From positions 434,001-498,000 of the forward strand of contig JANATG010000004.1 of assembly GCA_029449235.1 (NCBI GenBank): a DNA stretch of 64,000 bases, given 5' to 3'. A program made the position numbers and the translations under genes. Position 1 is the first letter of the stretch. Each line of letters starts with the position of its first letter. A model generated the notes under the pieces. The model was given only the letters and a program-made list of their open reading frames with translations. It did not search any database and was not told the DNA's origin. This DNA is from Linnemannia schmuckeri (Eukaryota; Mortierellomycota; Mortierellomycetes; Mortierellales; Mortierellaceae). This document shows, one piece after another, positions 31,733 through 43,905 of this stretch.

Positions 31733-34232
31733 GCTGTGTATGTATGTTTGTGTGATAGAAGGGTTGTTGTTCTATGGGACAGAAACGGAGGGAGATATGA
31801 ATAAATCAGTGTCTCGCAGTTTAAAGAGTAATTTGATCACTTATAACAACTCAGGCACAACAATAGGAGGGGGCGATGATGCCTCGAATGAAACAAGTAG
31901 CTAGAAAGGGGGAAGGTAACTATTGTTGTTGATGCTGCTGCTACTGTTTATGCATAAGGTGAGTGTATGCGTGTGTTACCTTTTTCTTTTCTGTTTTTGT
32001 TGTTCTTGATTTTGCCGATGGGAAAGCGACTTAGTGAGTAATGGAGTGAGAGATGAGAAGGACGGCAAGACGGAACGGATGAGTGATGAGAGAAGGAGAA
32101 GGGGTCAAGAAAGAGGTGTCTTGCGTATGTGTGGGTATGCTATATAGACCTCTAGGACCGAGGGATGATGGAAGGGGGAATGAACCAAAGGTGAAGGAGA
32201 AGGGTAAAGGGCGGGAGGGGAAGGGGAAAAATGGAGTAAAGAAGAAAAAGAAGAAAAGAAGAAGAGAAAGGAAAAGAAGGGACGACGGTTGGATTGTGAA
32301 ATACAAAAAGAGACAGAAAAAAAAAAGACGAACGCCCAGCTCAGATTGATCCTTTCTGCTCAACCCAGTCCAGTCAGTCACCATCGTATTACATCTCTCT
32401 TGTAGGCTACAGTACTATTGTACACATTGTTGTAGCCAATTTGGTCTGAAAAAAAAGAGGCTAACAACAGCAACGCTTAATTACTCAACGGTTATTGTAC
32501 ACACACATCCAGCGGGCGCTCTCTTTCTTGCTCTGTCGCTCTCTCATTTCTTTTTTTCTATTGTAATCTGCAGTTATAAAACGAAGCAAGAGGCAGTTGA
32601 GTAGAGATGTTTGTTGGTGTTCACACAATTCATGAATATGAATGAACCCTGTTCATATATAATTGTCCTTCTTCCTCGTCTTCATCTTTGTGTTGCCTAA
32701 CCCCTACCTTTCTCACTCTCTCACTCTGCTCCGCCCTGTCTCTCTTGACAATCGGCATAGGTCAGCAATCACAACGATATTAAAATTAAATATTTTTGTA
32801 CTGTACCATCCAGGGCACTGTCCTCTCCCTCTGTCTCTCTTTGTTTATCATACCATGATCGAGAAATGCCCTCCCTCTAACCTCCGCCTTTTGGCTTACG
32901 ACTGTTTTTATATGGTGTAGACGGCATTTTTTAATCCTCCTTGCCTTGCCTTGCCTTGCCGCCCTTTTTATTTCCAACACCACATCCATCTATTCCTCCT
33001 TGCCGTCTTACTTCCATCTTGCATGCCTTTTCAAAGCCTGATCCGATTCACATCCTTTTCATCTCTCTCTCTCTTACTCTCGTGTTATTAACCACTCCTC
33101 CCGCCTGCCGTATTATCCAAGAGAGGATACTCTTGTTTTTGCGAGACACACATACAACAACAAAATGAAACTAATAGAAATGCCGCTAATTGTGCACCAT
33201 GTAGCTTTATGTACTATATCACGGTGTTTTGTTTACTTTTTGCCCTCGCTTCTTCCACACAAGAGGGTGTACCCTGCGTCGTTTGTTTTCTCTTGAAGGT
33301 CAGGAACGGAAAAAAAAAAAAAAAAAAAAGCAATTTGTCCTGCAATTTAACATAATCTTAATTCAACCAATCACGTCACACCTCATTCACTACTGGTTTC
33401 GTTCTTGAACTATCTTAGAGTTGTTCTTTATTCAAGGGTTTAGGCTGAAGGTTACAGAAGAGAAAGATGGAGCAATCGTTCCAATAAGGCTGAGATGGTA
33501 GAGGATACAGTGAGTTGGATAGAGAAAATAGATAGAGTGAATGACGAGAGGAAGGGGTCCCTTGACTTCAACGAGCGGATTAGGGCGAGGCGCCATTAGA
33601 AAGAAAAGCTGAGAAGGGGGCCCGGGAAGAAAGCACGGAGCGGGATAGGGATGAGAGCACTTTCTGCTCTGAACAGTATGTCCCAAAACTGCAATTGGCG
33701 TACATTTGACAACGAAATTAGAAAGAGAGTGGTTCGTGAGTGCAAAAAGGGTAAAATAAGTAGTTGGACAATTGTATCTCCTATTCGCAACTTGCAACAG
33801 CCCCTCTTTTTTTTTACAAAGATAGACTAGCCAGGCATCATGCGCCTATTTTAAATAGCTGTTCCATAGTCATACATGCGATCGTTTGAAGTAAAGACAC
33901 GACGCTGGCATTTTCTTGTTCGTCATAGACTTTCGCACTCTATTCCTAAAGTTCTTCCGCGCCGGCGTCGTCAATGGTGGTCATGAATGTGGCGTCGTTT
34001 GGCGCCCTTTGTCCACAACTCCAAAAGGAGGCCGATCGAGCCCAGCTATAATCCGCAAAATACATTGCCCTTAAATTAGTCAGGTGACAGGCATGATCAA
34101 AACAGAGTGACTGCTTGTTGACTCTACCCAGAAGATCCCCTTGGGCTTGTCCTTAATGCCGAAGCCAACCCGTCCATCCCTGCTCACTCTTCCTCCTCTC
34201 CTCCTCCCCCTTCATCCCACAACACAACAACC
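31733..34232. other. Divergent intergenic region between chitin synthase and bL31m
   Basis: Two divergent promoters should lie here. Composition switches: purine-rich on the + strand at 32160-32330 (leader side of the minus-strand chitin synthase), then pyrimidine-rich at 34180-34230 immediately before bL31m. A run of 20 A occupies 33310-33329. Repeated CTTGC occurs at 32940-32965. No further gene recognised. Confidence 0.4.
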
Positions 34233-34694
34233 ATGGCCTTCCTCACACGGTCAATGGCCCCACTCTCAAGGGCCTCCGCCACCCTCGCAATCCGCCCTAC
34301 AACTACATTCATGACCCTTCGCCACAAGTCCTCCGCCACCACCACAACAGCAACAGCATCGGACAAGCCCCGCTCGCCTGAACTGTTCGATCAGACCATC
34401 GTCCTCTCCAACGGAGCCACCTTCACCCTCCGCACTCCTTCGCCCCGCCCCCAGATTCGTCTTACCCGCGATACCAGGAACCATCCTCTCTGGAACCCTG
34501 AGATGCGCGGAAATATCTCGGGCGATGATTCGGGACAGTTGTCAAAGTTCGCAAAGAAGTTTGGAGATATGGAGGGTTTTGGCGACGATTTGGATTTTGC
34601 TGATGGTGGAGATGTTGACCGTAAGGCTTTGACGGCCAAGCAGATCGCTCAGGCTTCACCGTCGTCTGGTGGAAAGGGCAAGAAGAAGAAGTAA
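34233..34694 (+). CDS. MRPL36: Mitochondrial large ribosomal subunit protein bL31m
   Basis: Single-exon gene of 153 residues. The core IVLSNGATFTLRTPSPRPQI followed by LTRDTRNHPLWNPE (residues ~56-91) is the bL31 signature as found in yeast Mrpl36. The N-terminus is rich in Arg, Ser, Thr and Ala with no acidic residue until the SDKP stretch (MAFLTRSMAPLSRASATLAI), a typical mitochondrial presequence. The C-terminus is acidic and then ends in a lysine run (GGKGKKKK). The start is the first Met and follows a pyrimidine-rich, CAACAACC-containing leader. Function: structural component of the mitochondrial ribosome large subunit near the central protuberance (family knowledge). Confidence 0.88.
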   Translation: MAFLTRSMAPLSRASATLAIRPTTTFMTLRHKSSATTTTATASDKPRSPELFDQTIVLSNGATFTLRTPSPRPQIRLTRDTRNHPLWNPEMRGNISGDDSGQLSKFAKKFGDMEGFGDDLDFADGGDVDRKALTAKQIAQASPSSGGKGKKKK

Positions 34695-35765
34695 ACGAGT
34701 CGTACCCCGGCATGACAGCAGGGGGTGGATGATGTGATGATGAGGTGTTTTGGTTGGTGGTTGAAGGAGGAAGAAGCCTGAGCGCTGAGAATGAGACAGG
34801 ATCAAGGGTATCGGAGGGGATATGTTCAGGAACGCAGGAACTTAGTGCTGCAGGGGAGTGTTACCAGTCAAGAACTACTTCAGTTGGTCTTTCACGGATG
34901 AGTCGAGCTTCACCCTGTGGTTACCAGGATTGTGGTTACCAGGAGAATAAGACATGATCCGGATCAGCGCGTTCTTGGGTCTTCAAAGAACCATCGTCGT
35001 TTTCCTTGGGACGCGTCAGGACAGCTTTTTTATTTCTTTCAGGATCTCTGCTTTTGTTTTTCTTTCGGGATAACTCACACTTACTCAACTCCAAGCACCA
35101 ACACCACCCTTCGTTTCTTATTTATCATCCGTCTTGCTCCAGCAACTTCAATTTTTTACTCGGCAAACAACAGCTGCAATCTTTATTACCCAAAACTCCA
35201 TGCAGCCACGGTACATTTTTTTCCTATCTTTTCATTTTCCTTTTCACTTGTACTTTTTTTCGTTCAAATAAACAGCATAGACATTGATTATCCTTCGCTA
35301 GCGACTTTTTTCAAAAGGAGGAACAACGCGATTTTTCTTTTCTTTCTTTTGGACGTTCAACTCGCAACACTTTGCTATCTCTCTTACCTCAACCAAGTAA
35401 CGGCCATTCATTACCAGCGCTGGATGACTAGCACAACAGGATCAATAGTGAGCAATCAACATAAACGACATACTCGTATGATCTCTCAGTACGATTAGAC
35501 AGTGAAGCTTGGTCCCATTTACATGCAGGCTAGAAACCCTCGTACTACCGAATAGAATAGAGAGAGATGCCGAAGTCACATTTAAATCAGACAACCGATT
35601 GATTGGTTGAATATCATCGAACATAATTCCAAACAGAACATTACTGGGGTTCGACAACTATGAACCGATCTATATCAACAGATACTAGTGTGTCCAATCC
35701 AGAATGCCGTCAAACCTGACATTTTGAGAAAACGCGAACCGCGTTTGTTCCAAAAGATGCATTGT

Positions 35766-35766
<1 letters not shown>
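34695..35766. other. Intergenic region with no recognised gene
   Basis: 3' flank of bL31m followed by AT-rich sequence. Open frames at 34917-35498 show no family resemblance that I can see. Confidence 0.35.

Positions 35767-35804
<38 letters not shown>
35767..35804 (+). repeat. 38-base poly(A) tract
   Basis: Uninterrupted run of 38 A on the + strand, immediately upstream of the gene relic. It may be a retroposition tail of sequence to its left or a simple homopolymer; no target-site duplication was found by eye. Confidence 0.85.
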
Positions 35805-35806
<2 letters not shown>

Positions 35807-35889
35807 GCCAGTGATGAGCAAACACAGGGTCTGGGTACTGCTCTCCCCAACAAAACGATCTTCGCTTTTGATTTGGACCCTTTTCCACC

Positions 35890-36833
35890 CAACCACGCCC
35901 ATATAGGCCTCCATCACTACGTCAACTGTCCTACCTCAACTACCAGGCTGTGTATGCCAATCAGGCCTTGCTATGCGCTCCCAACATTGAGATCCCCCCA
36001 CTCGAGGTCTTGTGGAGATACACCCAAGAGACTGCCTACCCTGTTTCGGCTGCCAAGAGCATCCTCAAGTTAGTGCCATTATGACTTGTCGAGACTCTTG
36101 GACGCTTACAGCGGATCGGAGGAAGCGCATTTGAGGACATGAAAGCTAGTATCAAAGGCGTAAAGCCGTTTGTTGAGATTGAACATTGGAGAGCTTTGGG
36201 TCACCAAGAAGGTGTACCATTCGCAAGAAAAGCAGTCGTAGTTTTCTCACTCTCCAAGGGAACCGCGCTCTTTTATCCGTCAAGGACGACTCTGGGATTT
36301 TTCAACCAAACTTAATGGGCAGGTGCGGCTGTGTCGTGAAGTATATGCCAGACTCTCACCATGTTGTTGTTTCTCATCACAGCGGTAGGGGGCCATTCAA
36401 CTCTGAGAGGGACGAACAAGGCAAGGATTATCGAAATATTTTGAATCAAGAAAACTCAAGCGAATTTCAACACATTTGAGATTTCGCCCTTGCGGAACAA
36501 TGGATAGTGCCTCTTTTTCGCTTGATAACGTTCAGTTTTGGAATTGTGGACTGGGACGAGGAGGCGTCAAATGACCGGAGCTTTTGGTTTAATCACCAAA
36601 AAGTCATTGTGGACGTATCGTCGACTTCGCTTGGAGGTCTAACAAGTTGGAGTTTGCCACGGCATGGTGGAATGGATCGACGCGAGTGTGGAAGCCGGTG
36701 GAGGAGTCTCGTAAGGTCTCGGTTCAGTTGGTTGGAAGTTCTGCGTGTGATGGTCTCGAAGCGTCCAACGCTATCTTTGTCGACACACGGTCGGTCTCAG
36801 CCCTTCCAATCAAAAACTTCTCAAGCAGCATAT
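35890..36833 (+). pseudogene. Degraded relic of a large WD-repeat (STAND/NACHT-like) gene
   Basis: Several frame-shifted blocks on the + strand read like protein. Near 35905-36070 a block reads LSYLNYQAVYANQALL, then EVLWRYTQETAYPVSAA. After a TGA, GGSAFEDMKASIKGVKPFVE follows. Near 36620-36800 comes FAWRSNKLEFATAWW then NGSTRVWKPVEES, a typical end of a WD40 blade (GS.RVWK). Stops and frameshifts separate the blocks, and most of the expected middle (any nucleotide-binding domain and most repeats) is missing. My reading is that this is the two ends of a long NACHT/WD-repeat gene, a type expanded in filamentous fungi, collapsed by deletion. The WD assignment is moderate; the N-terminal link is weak. 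Confidence 0.45.
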
Positions 36834-37037
36834 AGCTACATACCACCCCGCTGGAGTTGAAGCACAAGATCCTCAGAATTGAATATATAGCGTTCTCTGC
36901 GTAAATGGTATGATATAATGCTTTACTGAAAACGAATGAGAAAGAAAATAGATACAAAGAAAATAACAACAAAACTAGGTGAACTCCAACTCTATTAAAA
37001 CAACACCTTCACCTCCCTAACCTTACATATCACCTCC

Positions 37038-40000
37038 TCAATACCGTGGCCCTTGCTGCTGCTGTTGTTGTTGCTGCTGCAATAACTGCATCTGATACTG
37101 CGAAAGTGGAGGCGCATTCGACTGCATGCTCATCCTCTGATGACCCGGTGGGCTCGCAATACCTCCCGAAACCGATCCAGCGCCCCAAGAGTTCCTCATT
37201 CCTTGCTGATTCATAACAGGCTGCTGCAGCTGTTGTTGTTGTTGGTACGCAAACTGAGGAGCAGGCGAGTACGACCGGGTTGGGGTTCCAGGGATCGAAG
37301 GGTGTTGGGTTGGGTTCATACCCATACCCATGGCAGGCGACTGGGGACGTGAGTTACCAGCAGCCATACCCATGAATGGTCCACCGCTAACAGCCATAGG
37401 CATCGCCAAGGGCATACCCATACTCATCGACGACAGGTCATTGCTCGCGCCGCCATAAACAGATCCAGCACGAGATCCATGCGAGTTCATGTGAAGGCCG
37501 CTGTTGTTGTTGCTGCTGTTGCCATAGGGGAACTGCTGACCGCCGGGGTATCTCGACGCCTTGGACTCGAGCGAATGAGTGGATCCCACTTCCCACAGCT
37601 CCTGTTCGTAATCAGACCACTTCTTCTGAGGGATCGACTTGGGGTCAAAGGCCTTGCCGTCCAACTGATCTGCCGACACGGCCTTGGTACGACCCTTCTC
37701 TCCGACCACCAGACGGGTGTTACCCCACGAGAAGTCGTCAAAGTGCCAGAACGAGTACAGGGGCAGGTAGAACGAGAACATGGGGATGGCCAGGATATAA
37801 ACAATCATCCATCCAATATGCTCCCACTTCCTCCTGAGGATGAAAATCACCGCCTGAAGACCATAGACAGCTCCCATCATAATCAAGGCCAACTTGGGAA
37901 CGGCAGACGCGTGCGAGGCGATGGTGTAGATCAGGTATCCGATATAGACGACGGTAACGGGCATGATCAAGGTCGCAAAGAGATCAATCATGACAATGAA
38001 ACGCATCGAGAAACAGCAGAATCCGCAGAGCTGAGGCAAGAAGACCAACTCCATCAGGTTGTGGACAGTAGAGTTAATCCAGCGACGACGTTGGGAAAGC
38101 AAGACCTTCCACTGATCGGGGACGTTGGTCCGGCACTGAGCATCGGGCGTGAAGGTCATCTTGTAATTGGGGAAGTGCTTCAACATCAGCGTCGTCAGGT
38201 ACCGATCCTCTCCGAGATGCAGCAAGTTCTTCTTGTGGAGAGTATCGACTCGGTTCTCGGAGTAGTCGTCAATGATGCTGTTGGAGATCAGGAGAGGTGT
38301 CGATTTGGTGGGCGTGCGGATACGGTACATACAGAAACAACCGGGCAGACAGGTGACGGATCCAAAGAGCGACTCGAAGGCCTTGGCCAAGTGATGCGAG
38401 ATAAAGTACTCGTAGACCTGCATCATCGTCACCCAGGAGTCCTTTTCGTTCGCAATCTGAGTCTCACCACAGAGACCCATAACTTTAGTATCGTGCAAGA
38501 AGACAGAGACCATGCGGTTGAGCGAGTCGGGTAAGACCTCGGTATCGGAATCGACCATGAGCGTGTACTCGTAGAACGACGGGTTGACACCAATAACATT
38601 CTTAATCTGGTGGTACATCTCCAGCTCCATGGGGGTCATTGCCGAGTTGAAGTGAACCTTGTTCAGGAAGCGCATCAAGATCATCTGAGAGTCACGCTTT
38701 CCACGGTTTCCGGGACGCTGGCGCTCGGTGGGGGTTCCAACCTTGACGACAACAATGTAGGGGACAACGTGACCATTATGCTCGTAGAGACCAGAATAGA
38801 CCTTGCCCATGTTGTGTTGCTTGTGGCCCTCACCTAAACTCAAAAAGCTGAGGGGCTCGGGATCGACGTTAGGATCCACTCCGAGGATATCGAGGACAAT
38901 ACGGGGCGTAGGACGGTCATTTCCTGAACCGATAATCATTCCGTCCGCAATGACAAACAACAGTTTGCGCTTGTCGTCGTAACGAAGCGCAGCCAAAGAG
39001 TCGAGGGTCTTGCGGAGCGACTCCTCGCCCTCGGTATAACAGGGAACCTGGAGGATGATAAACTTGTCATGCTCCTCGGGCTCGCGTCTTGATCCCAACT
39101 GCAAGGCCGCCAAGAACTTGAATCCGATGGTGCAGACAATCAAGATCGAGGGGACCAACAACATATAGTTAGCAAACTGACAACGGAATCCTGTACGGAG
39201 ATCAACACGACCGACAAAGAACAGGTTACGGAGACAGATCATCATTGCAGTCCTCTTGCCGGGTTCCAGGGGCAAGGCGTTGAACTTCGTCGTCACATCC
39301 TCTCCGGCGCTGGTCGCAAACAATTGGACGACCGACTGGTCCATGAAAGCAGCGTTGGCTCCTGCAGGAGGGGCGCCACCAGGCCGAGCGGCAAACTGAC
39401 CCTGGTTTCCGGCTTGAATATAGGCTGTCAAGTCATAGACGTTGCCATCCAGGATGGCCCAGCGCCTCTTTGTACTGTCATCGGCAGCCTGAATCATGAT
39501 ATCCTTAGGGGTATGGGCCAAGAAACCGACACGCCATTGGCGCATAAAGACCATCTTCTCGTAGTACCAATCAGGGCGAGAATCGTTGCGGAAAGCTCGG
39601 AAGTCGTGGTAAATGGCGTTGGGGTCGACAGGACCCTGGCTGGGCATCTGAATCATGGGATCCACTGTTCCTGCACCGTAGCCGTCGAGACCATCACACA
39701 GAGCGCTGACCTGGACAGGGAAGGCGGGAGTGGCATCTCTGCCGGCATACTGGAGAAGCTGGGTCTTGGTGACAATAGAGGGATTGTGCTGGGTCATAAA
39801 GTCGTTCATGTCAAAGATCTCTCCGCGAATCATCGTGAAGGGCGATCCTGACTTGTCGCCGTGGGTCGAGAGCTCACCCATCGAATAGACGTACTGGTGA
39901 GGGCAAATGAGTTCTCCGAGAACAGCAATGTAAAAGACCATGATCAGCGAGAGGAAACCGATCAAGATACAAAGAGCGACCTTTTCGCGCCAGGCCATAC

Positions 40001-43000
40001 GGATATCGGGGCGAACCATCTTGCCGCACTTGCTCAGACAGAAGCTGGGGATCCACCAGGTGAGGGCGTAGGTCATGAAGACCCAGTTGCGACGGGCTCT
40101 GGTGACGGGGATCTTTTCCTCCTCTTCGTCCTCGGCTCCCTTCTCCTTGCTGCCATCCTGACCCTTGCCCAAGGCATCGTCGCGCTCCTCGTCGGGGGAG
40201 GATCCGTCCATGTGCCTCATCATTCCACGCTTCTCAGCATCGCTAAACATGCGGGTGTTGGGGCGATAGATCTCGGACCCTCCATAGACAGACTCGTTCT
40301 CGAACCGGTTACCGCCAGCGCCATTGCCACCAGGGACAGCTCCGCGCATGTAGGGGTCGTACTCGGACTGGTTGTCATCGCCAGAGTAAAAAGAACGGTT
40401 CTCAAGACGCTCGTTGAGCATGAAGGAAGCTTGAGCAGGGTGAAGACCGTTGAAGGGTTGCTGCTGTTGCTGCTGGAGCAAAAAGGGGTTCTGCTGCTGC
40501 TGCTGCATCATTTGCTGTTGAAGAAGCAACTCCTGATGCTGCTGCAAGTGCTGCTGTTGCAAAAGAAGAGGAGCTGCCATCGCAGTATTGGAGTTGATCG
40601 ACTGGTCGTCCTCCGACATGTTGAGAATCTCGCCGCGGAAGCTGTTGGGTGTCTCGAGTCCGTTGCCGTAGGGGAGCATGGGGGTAGGAAGCCCGTTGGC
40701 CTCGTTGGCAGCTTGCTGGAAACCCAGAGCGCCGACGACTGCCGAGGCAGACTGTTCAACTCCGCCGTCCTTCTTGCTCTTCTTGTCGGTCTCGTTCTTG
40801 AGCCGGTACTCGAGTTCTCTCCAGGCCCTCTCCGAAAGGTAAACGCGGTACTTGCCAACATTGGCGTCCTGAACGGACCACTTCTCGTCAGCATAAACGA
40901 GATCCATGCGGGTCTTGGTGGTGGCAGCGGCAGCACAGTCCTCGAGGAGGTTGACGAAAAGGGTGATGTAGCGATCCAAGAACTCCTGGTGTGTGCAGCT
41001 AATTGTGTACTCTATCGCGAGTCTCTGGGCGACCTGGGCGAGGCAGAGTGAGCGGACCTGAGCCTTGACGGTGATGGCATCGACGTGGTTGGGCATATTA
41101 GTATCGTTCGATTTCAAACAGACCAAGAACCAGGGGGTCGTCTCCTCGAGGGAATCGCACAATTCCTGGGTGGCAGACTGGATCTGGGCAGCCATTGAGA
41201 CAACCTTGCCGGCGCTGGATGTGCCGGTGGCAGAGGTGATCTCGCTCTTTTCCTTGTTGGTACCATCGTCAACCTTCCTGGGGCGACGCATCGAAGGGGC
41301 ACGCTTAGGCTTGATCGATTGCTATTTAGAATGGAGGTTAATTAAAAACATGTGTGAGTTAAAAGTATTAAAAAGCTCAAAAAAATAAAAAAAATAAAAA
41401 AAAAGGCAAGTGGCAAAATAAGATAGGAATTTACCTGGGCGGCAACGATAGTGTTATTGTTGCGAGGATGGGACTCGGTGGTCAAAGCCTTGTCAGTGAA
41501 CAGACCCTGGACAAAGGGGTTCATGCTGGGTGACACACCAGGACCTCCGCGGAAAAGGGTCACAAAGTCAGAGCTGAGGTTATCGACATTCTGCTCCAAC
41601 CAGCCCTCAACTCTGTAGGTAACAGGTGTCATGTAGTGCTGGACAGTGAACGAGGGGAAGACGTTCATGTTACGAGTCACAGTCAAGGAGTCATGGCGGG
41701 AGTACTGTTTCGAGAAGGCCTCGAGCATGGTCGCATCGGTCTTGCGGCTCAAGTGTCTCGACTGGCTCGACATGATGCCAATCAGGCCTTCCTCGCTGTT
41801 GCTGTTGCTATTCTCCTGTCCGAGCATCTGGAGGCAGGCCGCGTTGTCGAAAAAGTGAATCCTGGGGATCGATCCAGAGATGCCCTCGAGCTCAAAGTCA
41901 GCCTGGTCCGCCTCAAACACACGGTTCAGGAAAAACTGATGAAGGCGCTCGTTGGCATAGTTGACACAGAACTGATCCAGACCATTGACAGTGTACTGCT
42001 GGAATCCAAACATGTCGACCACTCCAATAAAGTTGGCGGGCGTCTCATCACAGAGCTTGACGTTGAAGAACTCGACCATCCATGAGAAGAGAAGCGAGTA
42101 CAGCGCCTGGGCCAACTCGTCCCTCTGGGCCTCGGCGCCCTGGGCATCCAAAAAGACCGAACACAACTCCTTCTTGATCAGCTTGGTCTTATAGGTGAGG
42201 GTGTTCTGAAGCGCGTTAGGATCAACTCCAAGGATATCGGCCACAAATATCAAACTGTCGACATTCCGGACCACACAGGCATCGTTAGTGTGGCTGGTAT
42301 CTTCCATGAAGGTGAGGTTGCCGAGATGCAAGACTGCCGCCAAGAGCTGGAAGATCTGGGCAACCTGCTTCTTTTGGAATCCAAGAACTTTGAGTGCGTT
42401 CTTGAGGTTTCCAAACTCCACTGCATCGTCCATGCCCGAGAGAGTCCTATTCCTGTTGAGCGAAGCCGGGGAGAGGTAGTGGAAGGCCATGCCCTCAGTT
42501 AAGCGGAGGTGAGTCTTTTCCTCGACAGTAGCACCAGCCAAAAGTTGGTAGAAGATGTGAAAGTTGCGTTCGTCCGGGGTCGATGCCGAGCGACTGATCC
42601 TCTTCTTCTCCAGGAAGTAATCCAGCATCTTAGCTCCAACTAGGCGACCACGCTCGTTGAACTGGAGTTCTGTGAACCGACCGAGACGGGAGGCGTTGTC
42701 GTTGAGGCTGGTCTTGGCGTGACCAAAGGCCTCCATGATGAGACCAGCCGAGATGATCTGGTTTTGGACCCTGGCCTCCTTCTTGGGTGCGCTGCTCAGT
42801 GCCAGCAATTGGCGAATGATCTGACGGGCACCCTCTGTCTTTCCACTTCCACTCTGACCACTATGTTATAAAAGAGAGATAAGGGAACAAGTTAGTGCAT
42901 GCTTCATTTCATCAAAATAACGAGAGATATATTAAAAAAAGGGGACCATGTGGAAAAATAGTCCAAAGTGTAAGTACGTAACGGGGTACCCGTATCACAC

Positions 43001-43905
43001 CACACCACATCCATCATGCACTGTTGTGAGTACCTCATCTTTTTTTTTTTTTTTTTTTACATTTCCCTTCTTCCTTGCATCCCTTGTGGACCCCGTTTCG
43101 GCTATAGTTGATTGTTCCTGAAATCAATTTAAACCTTATGAAGATGGGAAGGGGGCTCCATGATTGACTGATGGACTTAAAAATAAAAAGACACAACCGC
43201 GTTTCATATTGTTGCGTCCCGCCAATGTCAATATGGAACCATTCGTTCTCTTTCTTTTCCTTCTTTTTCCCACTGTCATTGATTGTTGCAGCTGGGATAG
43301 AATGGGAGCAAAAACAGACACTCGGTCGGACCATGGAAACATAAAGAACATAAACACAATCGAACACTCCTTCACCTGGGATGGAGGCGAGTAGAAGAAG
43401 TGAAGGGGATAGAGGCAAAATGAGGCGAAGGCACAAGGGTAAAAAAACGACCATGATACCGTGACCATTTTATCGAGTGGAAAAGAGGAATGAAAAGGAA
43501 CAAGAAAAAAAGGAGGCCCGATAGATGCATGCTTTCGTACCTGGTGATAATGGACTGATCCTGACCAGTTCTCCGCATATGCAGGTAGGCACTCGTGGCC
43601 AACTCAATCGCCTGTGGAGATGTCGCTATCCTCGTTGCTGCTTCGCTTTTCTGTTCTGATGATGTGCTGTTGTTGGTAGTGTTCAATCGTGCTCCATCCT
43701 TGTAGGTCAAGACCTGGTCCTGGAGACTCGTCTCCGAGAGTTCAATTCTGCCGGGAAAGTAAGGGTTAAGCTGGACAACCACCGAGGAGGCGATCCTGGT
43801 GTAGTACTGACCCTGCTGGAACCGGTTTGACAAGATGGCGGTGAGGTTGTCCTCTGTTGGGTGAGGCAACCTCGACAGATCCTGCTGTTGTTGTTGAGGA
43901 TCCAT
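37038..43905 (-). CDS. Chitin synthase with N-terminal myosin-like motor domain, class V type (three exons)
   Basis: Exons are 43905-43541, 42860-41435 and 41321-37038, giving 2024 residues, all phases consistent. Domain order: a myosin-like motor (~1-770), a Gln-rich disordered linker (~800-990), the first membrane segments (~1010-1065), a cytochrome-b5-like region around RRWAILDGNVYDLTAYI (~1215), the GT2 chitin synthase core, and a Gly/Met/Gln-rich tail. Motor motifs: P-loop GQSGSGKTE (residues 123-131), switch I NDNASRLGR and switch II-like VDMFGFQ. Catalytic motifs: VDSDTEVLPD (~1520), LPGCFCMYR (~1589), GEDRYLTTL (~1634) and QRRRW (~1674), followed by further transmembrane helices. The first intron falls one codon before the P-loop. 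A C-terminal DEK_C domain, usual in class V enzymes, is not apparent. In ascomycetes such enzymes deliver chitin synthesis to hyphal tips along actin (family knowledge). Switch I and P-loop deviate from classical myosin, so ATPase activity is uncertain. Confidence 0.92.

Noticed and set aside
39861..41051. 396-codon + strand open frame over the motor chitin synthase
   Set aside because: Antisense shadow of exon 3, no recognisable domain, and the minus strand carries clear catalytic motifs.
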